NCBI GenBank assembly: GCA_024638625.1 | Contig: JAHEJY010000009.1 | Location: 8,111-42,373, forward strand | Source of the DNA: Actinomycetes bacterium | Lineage (GTDB): Bacteria > Actinomycetota > Acidimicrobiia > Spongiisociales > SHLN01 | DNA length: 34,263 nt | Direction: 5' to 3' | Part shown: positions 23,694 through 31,033 of the stretch, piece after piece | Numbering within the stretch: position 1 is the stretch's first letter | Layout of the letters: each line of letters starts with the position of its first letter | Translations under genes and position numbers: made by a program | The notes under the pieces: generated by a model | The model's input: the letters and a program-made list of their open reading frames with translations, nothing else | What the model was told of the DNA's origin: nothing | Database searches by the model: none

Positions 23694-24971
23694 TCAGCCT
23701 TCGAGGCCGAACTGTTCTGCGATGCCTCCGGCGAGGGTGGCAGCAGTGTTCGGCATGACGTTGGCCGCAACCTTGAGCTTGTCAAACGCATCAGCGTCGC
23801 CATCGACGACCGCGTCGATCGCAGCAAACACCGTCATAACGTGCGGCTGCAACTCTTCGATAACCGCTTCCTTCGGAAGATTCGGATTAGCCGACTCCAG
23901 GAACGCACCGAAGTCTTCGCGGTACTGACCGAGAGCTTCCTTGGCTGCATCCTGTCCGGCCTGGTCGCCGGAAGCACGGGCGGTCGTGTAGTCCACGAAG
24001 AACCCGATGTGGGTACGCCAGAGGGCGAGGAACGCCTCACCGGCGGGGTCGCCATACACCGAAGCGATCGAAGCCGCCAGATCCTGACTGTTCTGATCCA
24101 ACGTTGCTGCAGCGGCGTCAAAGAAGCCAGGGGCAGCGACTGCTGAATAGACCGCGATGCCGGCGAGGTATACGTGCTCCTGCAACTGAGCGGTCAAAAG
24201 TGAACGCAGATCCGAGGCGGCAGAACCAGGATCGCCATCGAAGGTCTCCGGCATTTGCGCCGCGATGCCTCCGGCGAGGGTGGCAGCAGTGTTCGGCATG
24301 ACGTTGGCCGCAACCTTGAGCTTGTCAAACGCATCAGCGTCGCCATCGACGACCGCGTCGATCGCAGCAAACACCGTCATAACGTGCGGCTGCAACTCTT
24401 CGATAACCGCTTCCTTCGGAAGATTCGGATTAGCCGACTCCAGGAACGCACCGAAGTCTTCGCGGTACTGACCGAGAGCTTCCTTGGCTGCATCCTGTCC
24501 GGCCTGGTCGCCGGAAGCACGGGCGGTCGTGTAGTCCACGAAGAACCCGATGTGGGTACGCCAGAGGGCGAGGAACGCCTCACCGGCGGGGTCGCCATAC
24601 ACCGAAGCAATCGAAGCCGCCAGATCCTGACTGTTCTGATCCAACGTCGCCGCCGAGGCTTCGAAAGCCGGAGGGTTGTTGACAGCGTTGAATACGGCAA
24701 TGCCGGCCAGGTAGACGTGCTCCTGTAGTTGGGCAGTCAGTAATGATCGCAATCCCGCGGCGCCGCTCTGAGTTGCAGCCGCACCGGTGAGGATGGTTTC
24801 TTCCATTTCTTCGTCGACCATGGGCGCGGTCGTTGTGGTTTCTGGCATGGTGGTGGTGGTTTCTGCGGGAGTCGTCGTAACTGTGGTCTCGGTCCCGGCG
24901 TCTCCGTCTCCACATGCAGCGGCCGTCAGGGCCAGGGCGAGTAGGAACGCGATGAGTCGCTTCTTCTTCAT
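23694..24971 (-). CDS. lipoprotein of two tandem helical domains
   Basis: A 425-aa exported protein. A lipoprotein signal (RLIAFLLALALTAAAC) is followed by a Thr-rich linker, then two copies of a domain of about 180 residues. Each copy has LRSLLTAQLQEHVYLAGIAV, SVYGDPAGEAFLALWRTHIG, FFVDYTTARASGDQAG, FLESANPNLPKEAVIEELQ, PHVMTVFAAIDAVV and a final NTAATLAGGI segment. The pattern resembles a poorly understood helical-bundle family of Gram-positive bacteria; the conserved Glu-His, Arg-Thr-His and Pro-His positions could bind metal. A ribosome-binding site AAAGGA lies 8 bases before the ATG at 24971. The frame is open upstream to 25022. Function unknown; location next to a cupredoxin hints at a redox or metal role. 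Confidence 0.8.
   Translation of the reverse strand: MKKKRLIAFLLALALTAAACGDGDAGTETTVTTTPAETTTTMPETTTTAPMVDEEMEETILTGAAATQSGAAGLRSLLTAQLQEHVYLAGIAVFNAVNNPPAFEASAATLDQNSQDLAASIASVYGDPAGEAFLALWRTHIGFFVDYTTARASGDQAGQDAAKEALGQYREDFGAFLESANPNLPKEAVIEELQPHVMTVFAAIDAVVDGDADAFDKLKVAANVMPNTAATLAGGIAAQMPETFDGDPGSAASDLRSLLTAQLQEHVYLAGIAVYSAVAAPGFFDAAAATLDQNSQDLAASIASVYGDPAGEAFLALWRTHIGFFVDYTTARASGDQAGQDAAKEALGQYREDFGAFLESANPNLPKEAVIEELQPHVMTVFAAIDAVVDGDADAFDKLKVAANVMPNTAATLAGGIAEQFGLEG
23719..24104. repeat. near-identical intragenic repeat, copy 1
   Basis: The 386-base segment recurs at 24262-24647, offset 543 bases (181 codons), with a single difference seen (G at 24066, A at 24609). It covers about the C-terminal 130 residues of each domain of the two-domain lipoprotein. 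The neighbouring 5' part of each domain-coding copy has diverged at many synonymous sites. Confidence 0.85.
24262..24647. repeat. near-identical intragenic repeat, copy 2
   Basis: Partner of the segment at 23719-24104 in the same reading frame. It encodes the C-terminal part of the first (N-terminal) domain of the lipoprotein. Identity ends abruptly at 24648. Confidence 0.85.
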
Positions 24972-25073
24972 GATGTACGTCCTTTCGATGATGAGTACGG
25001 GCCTGGTTCGGACCGGGCCCACGGACGGATGGGTGTGAGTTCAGAAAAAGCTCGACGTGCCGATAGTTCGGGC

Positions 25074-25610
25074 ATGTCGACCGATGACCTCATCGATGCG
25101 GCCCGCAGAGGAGAGCAAAACGCCTGGCTCGATATCGTCTCCGAGTTGGGACCTCAAATCCAGGGGTATGCGAGAACCAAAGGCGTCGAGGATGCCGAGG
25201 ATCTGTTGCAGGACGTTCTCACCGCGGTCGCCACAGGAATTCATGATTTCGAAGGCGGCTGGAGCAATTTCCGGTCGTGGGTGTTTTCGATTGCGTACCG
25301 GCGCATCGCCGACACCCACCGAAGTGGCTTCCGAAGGCCCCGACATGTGCGGTACGACAGTTTCGCAGACTCCGGGCATGCGTCCTCGAATCCGGAATCC
25401 GTTGTTCTGGTCGACACCATGACCGATGCATCACTCGAGGCGCTCAACGTCCTCAACGACGTGGAACGAGAAGTGATCGTGTTGCGCGTGATCGCCGATC
25501 TCGATACCGAAGAGGTTGCTGCGGTAGTCGACAAGAAGCCCGGAACCGTACGAGTCATCCAGTCGAGAGCAATGAGCAAGCTACGCAAGGAACTGGAGGC
25601 ATGGTCATGA
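25074..25610 (+). CDS. sigma-70 family (ECF-like) sigma factor
   Basis: A 178-aa sigma factor. Region 2: DLIDAARRGEQNAWLDIVSE, EDAEDLLQDVLTAVATGI and FRSWVFSIAYRRIADTHRSG. Region 4: VLNDVEREVIVLRVIADLDTEEVAAVVDKKPGTVRVIQSRAMSKLRKEL. The ATG at 25074 gives a typical N-terminus and leaves about 100 bases to the divergent lipoprotein gene for promoters; an ATG at 25029 is in frame. Its stop TGA is part of an ATGA overlap with a 41-aa frame. It has no recognisable zinc-type anti-sigma gene next to it. Confidence 0.88.
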   Translation: MSTDDLIDAARRGEQNAWLDIVSELGPQIQGYARTKGVEDAEDLLQDVLTAVATGIHDFEGGWSNFRSWVFSIAYRRIADTHRSGFRRPRHVRYDSFADSGHASSNPESVVLVDTMTDASLEALNVLNDVEREVIVLRVIADLDTEEVAAVVDKKPGTVRVIQSRAMSKLRKELEAWS

Positions 25611-25732
25611 CGTCATTGACAATCGTGGTGGCGCGAATCACAGCGCAGGCGGTTTCCCGAGGACCGGTCGCCAAAGCCACCAAGAAATGTTGTAACGATT
25701 CTGCCGATCGAGCGATTACGTGGTTGATATGA
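25607..25732 (+). CDS. 41-aa microprotein between sigma and membrane genes
   Basis: ATG at 25607 overlaps the sigma stop (ATGA) and has GGAGG 7 bases upstream, inside the sigma gene. Its own stop TGA at 25730-25732 overlaps the ATG of the next gene (ATGA again). The product starts MTSLTIVVARITAQAVSRG, has a basic middle (VAKATKKCCND) with a Cys-Cys pair, and ends RAITWLI. No family was recognised. The double overlap and ribosome-binding site are the evidence; it may serve mainly to couple translation of the next gene, or act on the sigma factor. Confidence 0.55.
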   Translation: MTSLTIVVARITAQAVSRGPVAKATKKCCNDSADRAITWLI

Positions 25733-26541
25733 GTCAGCAGTCGCAATCACATGATCCGTTGGAAGAGTTTCCCGAATGGTCGGCGAACCTCAAGGCGTCG
25801 GTCATCCCTGATCTCGATCCACTGGCTGTGGCCGAAACGGCACAGCTGGCGGCTCGGGCGGCGGCTGCTGCCTCGCTGACCACGGCCGCCGGAAGTACCG
25901 GCGCCATCATTTCAGGAGGTACATCAACCATGACAAGTGCAACCATGAGCGCAGCAACCGCCACGAATGTGTCGATCCTCTCCACGCTCGGAGGAAAGAT
26001 TGGAGCCGCCATCCTGGCGACCGCAGTCGTTGCCGGCGGAGCAGCCGTCACAGGCAATCTTGCGGTGCCCGCAACATCGGATGTGGCGCCCGTTACATCC
26101 CTCCTCGACGGTACTGTCGACGGAACGGTGAAGATCGTGGAGACGGCATCCGGATCCTTGTCGCTCGACCTGACCGATGAGGGTCTCCAGATCATCGACC
26201 TCGTCGCCCTGGAGGGGTGGACGGCCACCGTCACCAACCAAACGACGTCAGAACTGTCGGTTGCGTTCAGCGATGCCACTGGCACCGTCACCGTCGACGC
26301 CGCCATCGACGAGGCCGGCACCATCGTCACGACCGTTTCTGACAAGGTCGCAGCCCAGGTCGATGAGGCTCGGAACCTTCTCCCCGAGCCGGTCCTAGAA
26401 GCACCGCAGGTCGGCGGCAATGCCGGTGCCGGAACCGATATCACGATCGGGGCCGGGGTAGCAGGCGATTCCACTGCCGGATCAGCAGAGGGCTCGGCTC
26501 AAACCGATGTGTCGATCGACACGGGGCTTTCCCTCAACTAG
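25729..26541 (+). CDS. single-pass membrane protein, possible sigma regulator
   Basis: A 270-aa protein of unknown family. An N-terminal part of about 90 residues is acidic then Ala/Thr/Ser-rich (DPLEEFPEWSANLKASVIPD at the start). A hydrophobic helix lies at about residues 91-113 (KIGAAILATAVVAGGAAVTG), then a predicted external part rich in Thr, Val, Asp and Gly. Sigma factor followed by a membrane protein suggests an anti-sigma role, but no zinc-anti-sigma motif is present. The ATG at 25729 overlaps the 41-aa frame's stop; a GTG three codons earlier (25720) is possible. Confidence 0.65.
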   Translation: MSQQSQSHDPLEEFPEWSANLKASVIPDLDPLAVAETAQLAARAAAAASLTTAAGSTGAIISGGTSTMTSATMSAATATNVSILSTLGGKIGAAILATAVVAGGAAVTGNLAVPATSDVAPVTSLLDGTVDGTVKIVETASGSLSLDLTDEGLQIIDLVALEGWTATVTNQTTSELSVAFSDATGTVTVDAAIDEAGTIVTTVSDKVAAQVDEARNLLPEPVLEAPQVGGNAGAGTDITIGAGVAGDSTAGSAEGSAQTDVSIDTGLSLN

Positions 26542-26542
26542 C

Positions 26543-26603
26543 GGGGCGAAGTAGATCCTCAGCATGTGGCCCCTCCGTTCGGAGGGGCCACATTGTTCGC
26601 CCC
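26543..26603. terminator. strong intrinsic-type hairpin
   Basis: TGTGGCCCCTCC (26565-26576) pairs with GGAGGGGCCACA (26581-26592), 12 perfect pairs around a GTTC loop, followed by TTGTT. An outer repeat pairs GGGGCGAA (26543-26550) with TTCGCCCC (26596-26603). It sits directly after the membrane-protein stop and would end the sigma operon. Confidence 0.85.
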
Positions 26604-26725
26604 GATGCGGCCGATGCCGGGATCAACAACGCTGGACCATCGGGGACAGAAGCGTCGAGCGAAGCAGCTCCGACAGCGAGGCCGATCCCTACGATCATGA
26701 ACGTCAGCGGAATCAGGAATTGGCT

Positions 26726-26754
26726 GTCACGAACCCCTCGATGAGGCTCGTGAC
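26726..26754 (-). terminator. hairpin after the SDR-DUF2867 gene
   Basis: GTCACGA (26726-26732) pairs with TCGTGAC (26748-26754), with inner CCTC/GAGG pairing, 5 bases beyond the stop of the minus-strand SDR gene. No T-run follows on that strand. The remaining bases 26604-26725 between the convergent genes hold nothing I could assign. Confidence 0.5.
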
Positions 26755-26759
26755 ACTCA

Positions 26760-28244
26760 TCAGCCGATGGTGCCGTCTCCCGCCGAACTCAACCCGGCCT
26801 TGTTTCGCGTGCGGGCTGCTTCCACGATCTTGCGGGCCATGGGACCGAAGATTGCCATATGGAACGGCAGCAACGCATACCAATACATCCGACCCAACAA
26901 ACCTCTGGGCGCGAAATATGCGGTTTGGACGAGCGTGGTGGTCTCGTCGCCCTCATCGATCACCCATTCGAGAAAAGCTTGGCCCGGCAGCTTCATTTCT
27001 GCAAGAAGCAGTAGCCGGTTGGGCGGATCGATGACATTGACGCGCCAGAAGTCGAGCGACTCTCCTTCATGCAGCCTTTCAGGGTGCCTGCGGCCACGAC
27101 GCAAGCCGATGCCACCGAACAGCAAGTCAAGCCAGCCCCGCACGGCCCAGGCCCAGTTGAAGGTGTAATAGCCGACCTCACCACCGATGCGACTCACGGC
27201 CCAGAACACGTCTTCGGCCGATGCAGTCGTCGCAACCTCCTGCCGATCGATTTTGACACTCCCCCCGGCCCACTCAGGATCTGACGGAATCGGCAACGCC
27301 GGGCTGCTTCCCGCATCGCTCCAGCGGGTCACTACTTCCCCGTCCACATAGCGCGCCAACGCCAATTCGACCGACTCTCTGAATGTCAGTGGATCGGCCA
27401 CGAGTTCAGCCATGACACGTCCATCTTTGACGACCACATCGTGCTTCAGACTGTCAACCAGTGGGCGCGCAACCCCGGTCGGCAAGGGTGTTACCAGACC
27501 TATCCACAGCGACGAGAGGCCCGGGCTCAGAACGGGTACAGGCACGATGAGACGCTTCCGAAGTCCTGCTACTTCCGCATACGTCTGCATCATGTCCTGA
27601 TAGGACAAGACGTCTGGTCCTCCGATCTCGACAACTTGATCTTCCGAAGCAGGCCTTTCGAGCAAGGCCAGCAGGATGCGAAGCACATCTCTGATTGCGA
27701 TCGGCTGGCATGACGAACGGACCCACTTTGGCGTCGTCATCGCCGGTAACACTTCGGTGAGGTACCGCAACATTTCGAATGAGACCGAGCCCGACCCGAT
27801 AATGACCGCAGCCCGCACTTCGGTCACAGGCGTGGTACCCGCCGCCAGGAGTCTGCCTACTTCGTGACGGCTGTCGAGATGTGACGAAAGCTCCGTGTCG
27901 TCCTCCCCCAGGCCTCCCAGGTAGATGATCCGGCCGAGGCCCACCGCATCGGCTGCGCTTTGAAAATTCCTGGCACCGGTCCGGTCGGCTTCCTCGAAGT
28001 CTGCTGCCGAGCCCATCGAATGAACGAGGTAGTAGGCCACATCACAGCCGTCGAGGGCCTTTTCGAGAGAGTCACGATCGAGCACATCGCCCTGCACGAC
28101 CTCGACCTGGTCCCGCCAGGGATCGAGATCGAGACGCGAGGACACCCGCGTCATACAACGTACGTCGTGCCCGGCTTCGAGAAGCTGGGGCACGAGCCGT
28201 CCTCCGATATAGCCGGTCGCGCCGGTTACCAATACACGAGTCAT
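26760..28244 (-). CDS. SDR-family NAD(P)-binding protein with DUF2867 domain
   Basis: A 494-aa two-domain protein. The N-terminal 300 residues are an atypical short-chain dehydrogenase: VLVTGATGYIGGRLVPQLLE (nucleotide-binding Gly-rich loop), GDVLDRDSLEKAL, YYLVHSMG and IIYLGGLGED. The C-terminal part from about residue 330 (VATTASAEDVFWAVSRIGGEVGYY through FFAPRG-like segments) is the DUF2867/SRPBCC-like domain. This fusion is widespread in actinobacteria, but its substrate is not established. ATG start at 28244. Convergent with the second sigma operon and followed by a hairpin. Confidence 0.85.
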   Translation of the reverse strand: MTRVLVTGATGYIGGRLVPQLLEAGHDVRCMTRVSSRLDLDPWRDQVEVVQGDVLDRDSLEKALDGCDVAYYLVHSMGSAADFEEADRTGARNFQSAADAVGLGRIIYLGGLGEDDTELSSHLDSRHEVGRLLAAGTTPVTEVRAAVIIGSGSVSFEMLRYLTEVLPAMTTPKWVRSSCQPIAIRDVLRILLALLERPASEDQVVEIGGPDVLSYQDMMQTYAEVAGLRKRLIVPVPVLSPGLSSLWIGLVTPLPTGVARPLVDSLKHDVVVKDGRVMAELVADPLTFRESVELALARYVDGEVVTRWSDAGSSPALPIPSDPEWAGGSVKIDRQEVATTASAEDVFWAVSRIGGEVGYYTFNWAWAVRGWLDLLFGGIGLRRGRRHPERLHEGESLDFWRVNVIDPPNRLLLLAEMKLPGQAFLEWVIDEGDETTTLVQTAYFAPRGLLGRMYWYALLPFHMAIFGPMARKIVEAARTRNKAGLSSAGDGTIG

Positions 28245-28462
28245 TGGAAGCTATACGTTACGAGGCCGACATCGGATTGCATAGATTCCGCGAGAGGTCA
28301 TCAACCAGCGTCCCATCATTGATGGGCATCTGTCAGGTACAACCCAATTCTGTCGCATTTTTCACAGACCCCGCAACCGGCCTGAACCGTGTGTTTTCGA
28401 TTATTGCGTTTACGATCTCCTGAGTCGTGATCGGCGGTCTTGGCCCTCATGTGACAAGAAGC

Positions 28463-28549
28463 GTGAAAGCCGAAACGCTTGTTCGATCGCTGAGTTGGTT
28501 GTTCATGGTGGTTGGCGCCATCACGCTCGCCGAAGCTGCGGTTGGTTGA
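28463..28549 (+). CDS. possible 28-aa hydrophobic peptide
   Basis: GTG start at 28463 with AAGAAG just upstream; stop at 28547-28549, 17 bases before the hydrolase start. The peptide is mainly hydrophobic (LVRSLSWLFMVVGAITLAEA), resembling a single membrane span. It may be a leader peptide or a chance frame. The rest of 28245-28462 is relatively AT-rich and holds no convincing gene; it is probably the promoter region for the divergent SDR and hydrolase genes. Confidence 0.25.
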   Translation: MKAETLVRSLSWLFMVVGAITLAEAAVG

Positions 28550-28566
28550 ATCGAGAGGAGTCACGA

Positions 28567-29805
28567 GTGCGATCCGAGAACGTTAACTTCGAGAACCTGA
28601 AAGGCCAGGCGCTGGCCGGCCGGATTGACTATCCACTGATCGACGATCCGATTGCGTTCGCGATCTATGCCCACTGTTTCACCTGCAGCAAGAACCTGAA
28701 AGCGATCGGACGCATCACGTCGGCTCTTGCTCGCCACGGCATCGCCACGCTGCGCTTCGATTTCGCAGGCCTCGGCCAGAGCGAAGGAGATTTCGCAGAC
28801 ACCAACTTCACGACAAACGTCGAAGACCTCCGAGCGGCAGCAAACTATCTTCTCAAAACGAGAGGTACCCCTGAGATCCTGATCGGTCATTCCCTGGGAG
28901 GCGCAGTGGCCATGGCCGGCGCCACTGAACTCCCGCAGGTGCGGGCCGTTGCGACCGTCGCCGCCCCGTCGTCTCCGTCTCATATTCGGAGGCACCTGGT
29001 TGACGACCTCGAGAGGATCCAAACGCACGGAGAAGCCGATGTCACGTTGGCCGGCCGCAGTGTCCCGATTCGTCAGCAGCTGTTGGACGATATCGAACGC
29101 CATGATCTCGAGAACATGATTGCCGATCTGCGGCGACCACTCCTCATCCTCCATTCTCCGATCGACAACACCGTCGGCATCGAGAACGCTGCCACCCTGT
29201 TCGCGGCCGCCCGTCACCCGAAGAGTTTCGTTGCGCTCGACGGTGCCGACCATCTGTTGACCGTCGATCGTGACGCAACCTACGCGGCCGACGTCATCGC
29301 GGCCTGGGCAAGCACATACCTCAGCGGCGAGATGGCCGACCGGGCACAGCCCGATTTCACGACCGATGCACCGGAGAGTGTTACGACCGTGAGAACCGAA
29401 TCCGGTTTTCGCACCGAGGTCATCTCAAATGGTTTTGGGCTGGTGGCGGATGAGCCGATTGCCGTCGGTGGCACCAATACGGGCCCAACTCCTTACGACT
29501 ATCTGCTCACTGCGCTCGGTACGTGCACCTCTATGACGCTCCGGATGTACGCAGACCGGAAACAATGGCCACTGGCGGCGGTCACAGTCACTCTCAAGCA
29601 TGCCAAGGTCCATGCCAGCGACTGCGCTGAGTGCGACACCCGCGAGGGCGTGGTTGATCATGTTGATCGTCAGATCACCCTGGAAGGCGATCTGGACCAG
29701 GGCCAGCGAGACCGTCTCCTCGAGATCGCCGATCGGTGCCCGGTCCACCGGACGCTCCACGGCGAGGTTGTGATCAAAACCGTGCTGATCGAGCCTGCTC
29801 CCTGA
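28567..29805 (+). CDS. alpha/beta hydrolase-OsmC fusion protein
   Basis: A 412-aa bifunctional protein. Residues 1-250 are an alpha/beta hydrolase: nucleophile GHSLGG (Ser 109), acid LHSPIDN (Asp 200) and His in GADHLL (His 229). Residues about 275-412 are an OsmC/Ohr-like domain with two redox cysteines, Cys 320 (GTCTSMTLRMYADRK) and Cys 391 (DRCPVHRTL), used in such enzymes to reduce organic hydroperoxides. Known bifunctional proteins of this type exist in many bacteria; substrate unknown. The GTG at 28567 has GAGGAG 7 bases upstream and is preferred to the ATG at 28495. Confidence 0.88.
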   Translation: MRSENVNFENLKGQALAGRIDYPLIDDPIAFAIYAHCFTCSKNLKAIGRITSALARHGIATLRFDFAGLGQSEGDFADTNFTTNVEDLRAAANYLLKTRGTPEILIGHSLGGAVAMAGATELPQVRAVATVAAPSSPSHIRRHLVDDLERIQTHGEADVTLAGRSVPIRQQLLDDIERHDLENMIADLRRPLLILHSPIDNTVGIENAATLFAAARHPKSFVALDGADHLLTVDRDATYAADVIAAWASTYLSGEMADRAQPDFTTDAPESVTTVRTESGFRTEVISNGFGLVADEPIAVGGTNTGPTPYDYLLTALGTCTSMTLRMYADRKQWPLAAVTVTLKHAKVHASDCAECDTREGVVDHVDRQITLEGDLDQGQRDRLLEIADRCPVHRTLHGEVVIKTVLIEPAP

Positions 29806-29865
29806 TCCACGTCGCCCCGCCAAGGGCGCTAGAAGACATCATGACCGGGGTAGGGCCGCTCGGAT

Positions 29866-31026
29866 ATGATCATCAGCACTATGACGATCCAGCCCGGTGG
29901 CGCCGTAGTCGCGCAGCTTTGTGCTGTTCTGGTGAGCCTGATCGTGGCCGGCCTCATCGGTAGCGCCTGCTCCGACGCAATATCGTCAACAACGGCTTCG
30001 ACCGGTATGACTGCGGCCACCGCTCCGACAACTCTGTCGCCGACAACTCTGTCGTCTACAACCGGGCCATCGAACGATCCCGGCTCGAGCACCACCGCTG
30101 CGGAACCTTTTGATCAGCGCGTGCCACTCAAGGCGCCGCTGGACGCCGATCTGACACGGTGGCTGGACGGCTTGCTGCTTTCCGGAGTTATACATGGCAC
30201 CCGGGACGACGAGGCAGTCGGCGTCGCATATGAAATCCTGGATGACACAGCGGGTTTTCGGTCGGTGTGCTGCCCCGGACCATGGTCGGGAACAGCATTT
30301 GATGGCGGACCCGGCCAGCTTCTTTACACATCCGAAGACGGCGGAATCATCTCGGTCGAGGATATGGCTGTCGTCGATTCGACCCCTGTTGCGCCGACAT
30401 TCCTTCACGCCCGGGGAATGATCGCAGACTCGTCCTCGCTCGCGGGCCGGCCGACCGCGCTCATCACCAACGATGCCTTCGGCGGCACCACTGCCATGTT
30501 GCTCGACCTCGAAAGCGGCGCGATGACCGATCTCACAACTGTCGAGCGAGGGATCATCAACGACATCTCACACGGACGTGAACACGTGTTACTGACCGTC
30601 GGGGACGACACGTCGTCCATACGGTTGTTGGTTGTGACACTCGACGGATCCGCGCCCTCTCTGGATCCTCCCACAGCTTCCGATATCACAGCCTCAGCCT
30701 TCCGCACGGCGGCGCTCTCCCCTGACGACACAACTATCGCTGTTGCGACAGAGGGACCCGGAGGCACCGAAGTCGTCGTGTGGCAGGATGGTGTCACAGC
30801 CCGATTTGCCGGGATCGCTCCAGATAGCGACACATTTGTGCACCGGCTGGACTTTGACGGAACGAGAATCGTGGCCGAGATCTGGACGACGAGGGAGGAA
30901 GCTCACCCGATTGGCATCGCCGTGATGGACACCAGCGATGGCGAGTGGCGATTCTTCGCGGAGCTTGTACTCGGAGCGGACCTCCGCCTCGAAATCCGAA
31001 CTGCGTCGTTCTTGTCGAGACGCTGA
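29866..31026 (+). CDS. predicted exported lipoprotein, beta-propeller-like
   Basis: A 386-aa secreted protein of unknown function. The signal region (VVAQLCAVLVSLIVAGLIGSAC) ends in a Cys at about 35, a non-classical lipobox. A Thr/Ser linker of about 40 residues follows. The remaining 270 residues have short repeats of beta-strand type with Asp-Gly turns (TSEDGGIISVEDM, LTVGDDTSS, VATEGPGGTEVVVWQDG), suggesting a TolB/YVTN-like propeller; not confirmed. ATG at 29866, with ATG at 29881 as the alternative. Convergent with the M20 peptidase. Confidence 0.65.
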   Translation: MIISTMTIQPGGAVVAQLCAVLVSLIVAGLIGSACSDAISSTTASTGMTAATAPTTLSPTTLSSTTGPSNDPGSSTTAAEPFDQRVPLKAPLDADLTRWLDGLLLSGVIHGTRDDEAVGVAYEILDDTAGFRSVCCPGPWSGTAFDGGPGQLLYTSEDGGIISVEDMAVVDSTPVAPTFLHARGMIADSSSLAGRPTALITNDAFGGTTAMLLDLESGAMTDLTTVERGIINDISHGREHVLLTVGDDTSSIRLLVVTLDGSAPSLDPPTASDITASAFRTAALSPDDTTIAVATEGPGGTEVVVWQDGVTARFAGIAPDSDTFVHRLDFDGTRIVAEIWTTREEAHPIGIAVMDTSDGEWRFFAELVLGADLRLEIRTASFLSRR

Positions 31027-31033
31027 TGCGCTG

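Noticed and set aside
25616-25621. TTGACA inside the 41-aa frame as a promoter for the membrane protein
   Set aside because: At a 17-base spacing the next hexamer (CACAGC) does not resemble a -10 box.
28316-28564. Minus-strand 82-aa frame with a CGVCEKC segment
   Set aside because: It has no ribosome-binding site, an unusual composition, and lies in the AT-rich region between divergent genes. The CxxC alone is weak evidence.
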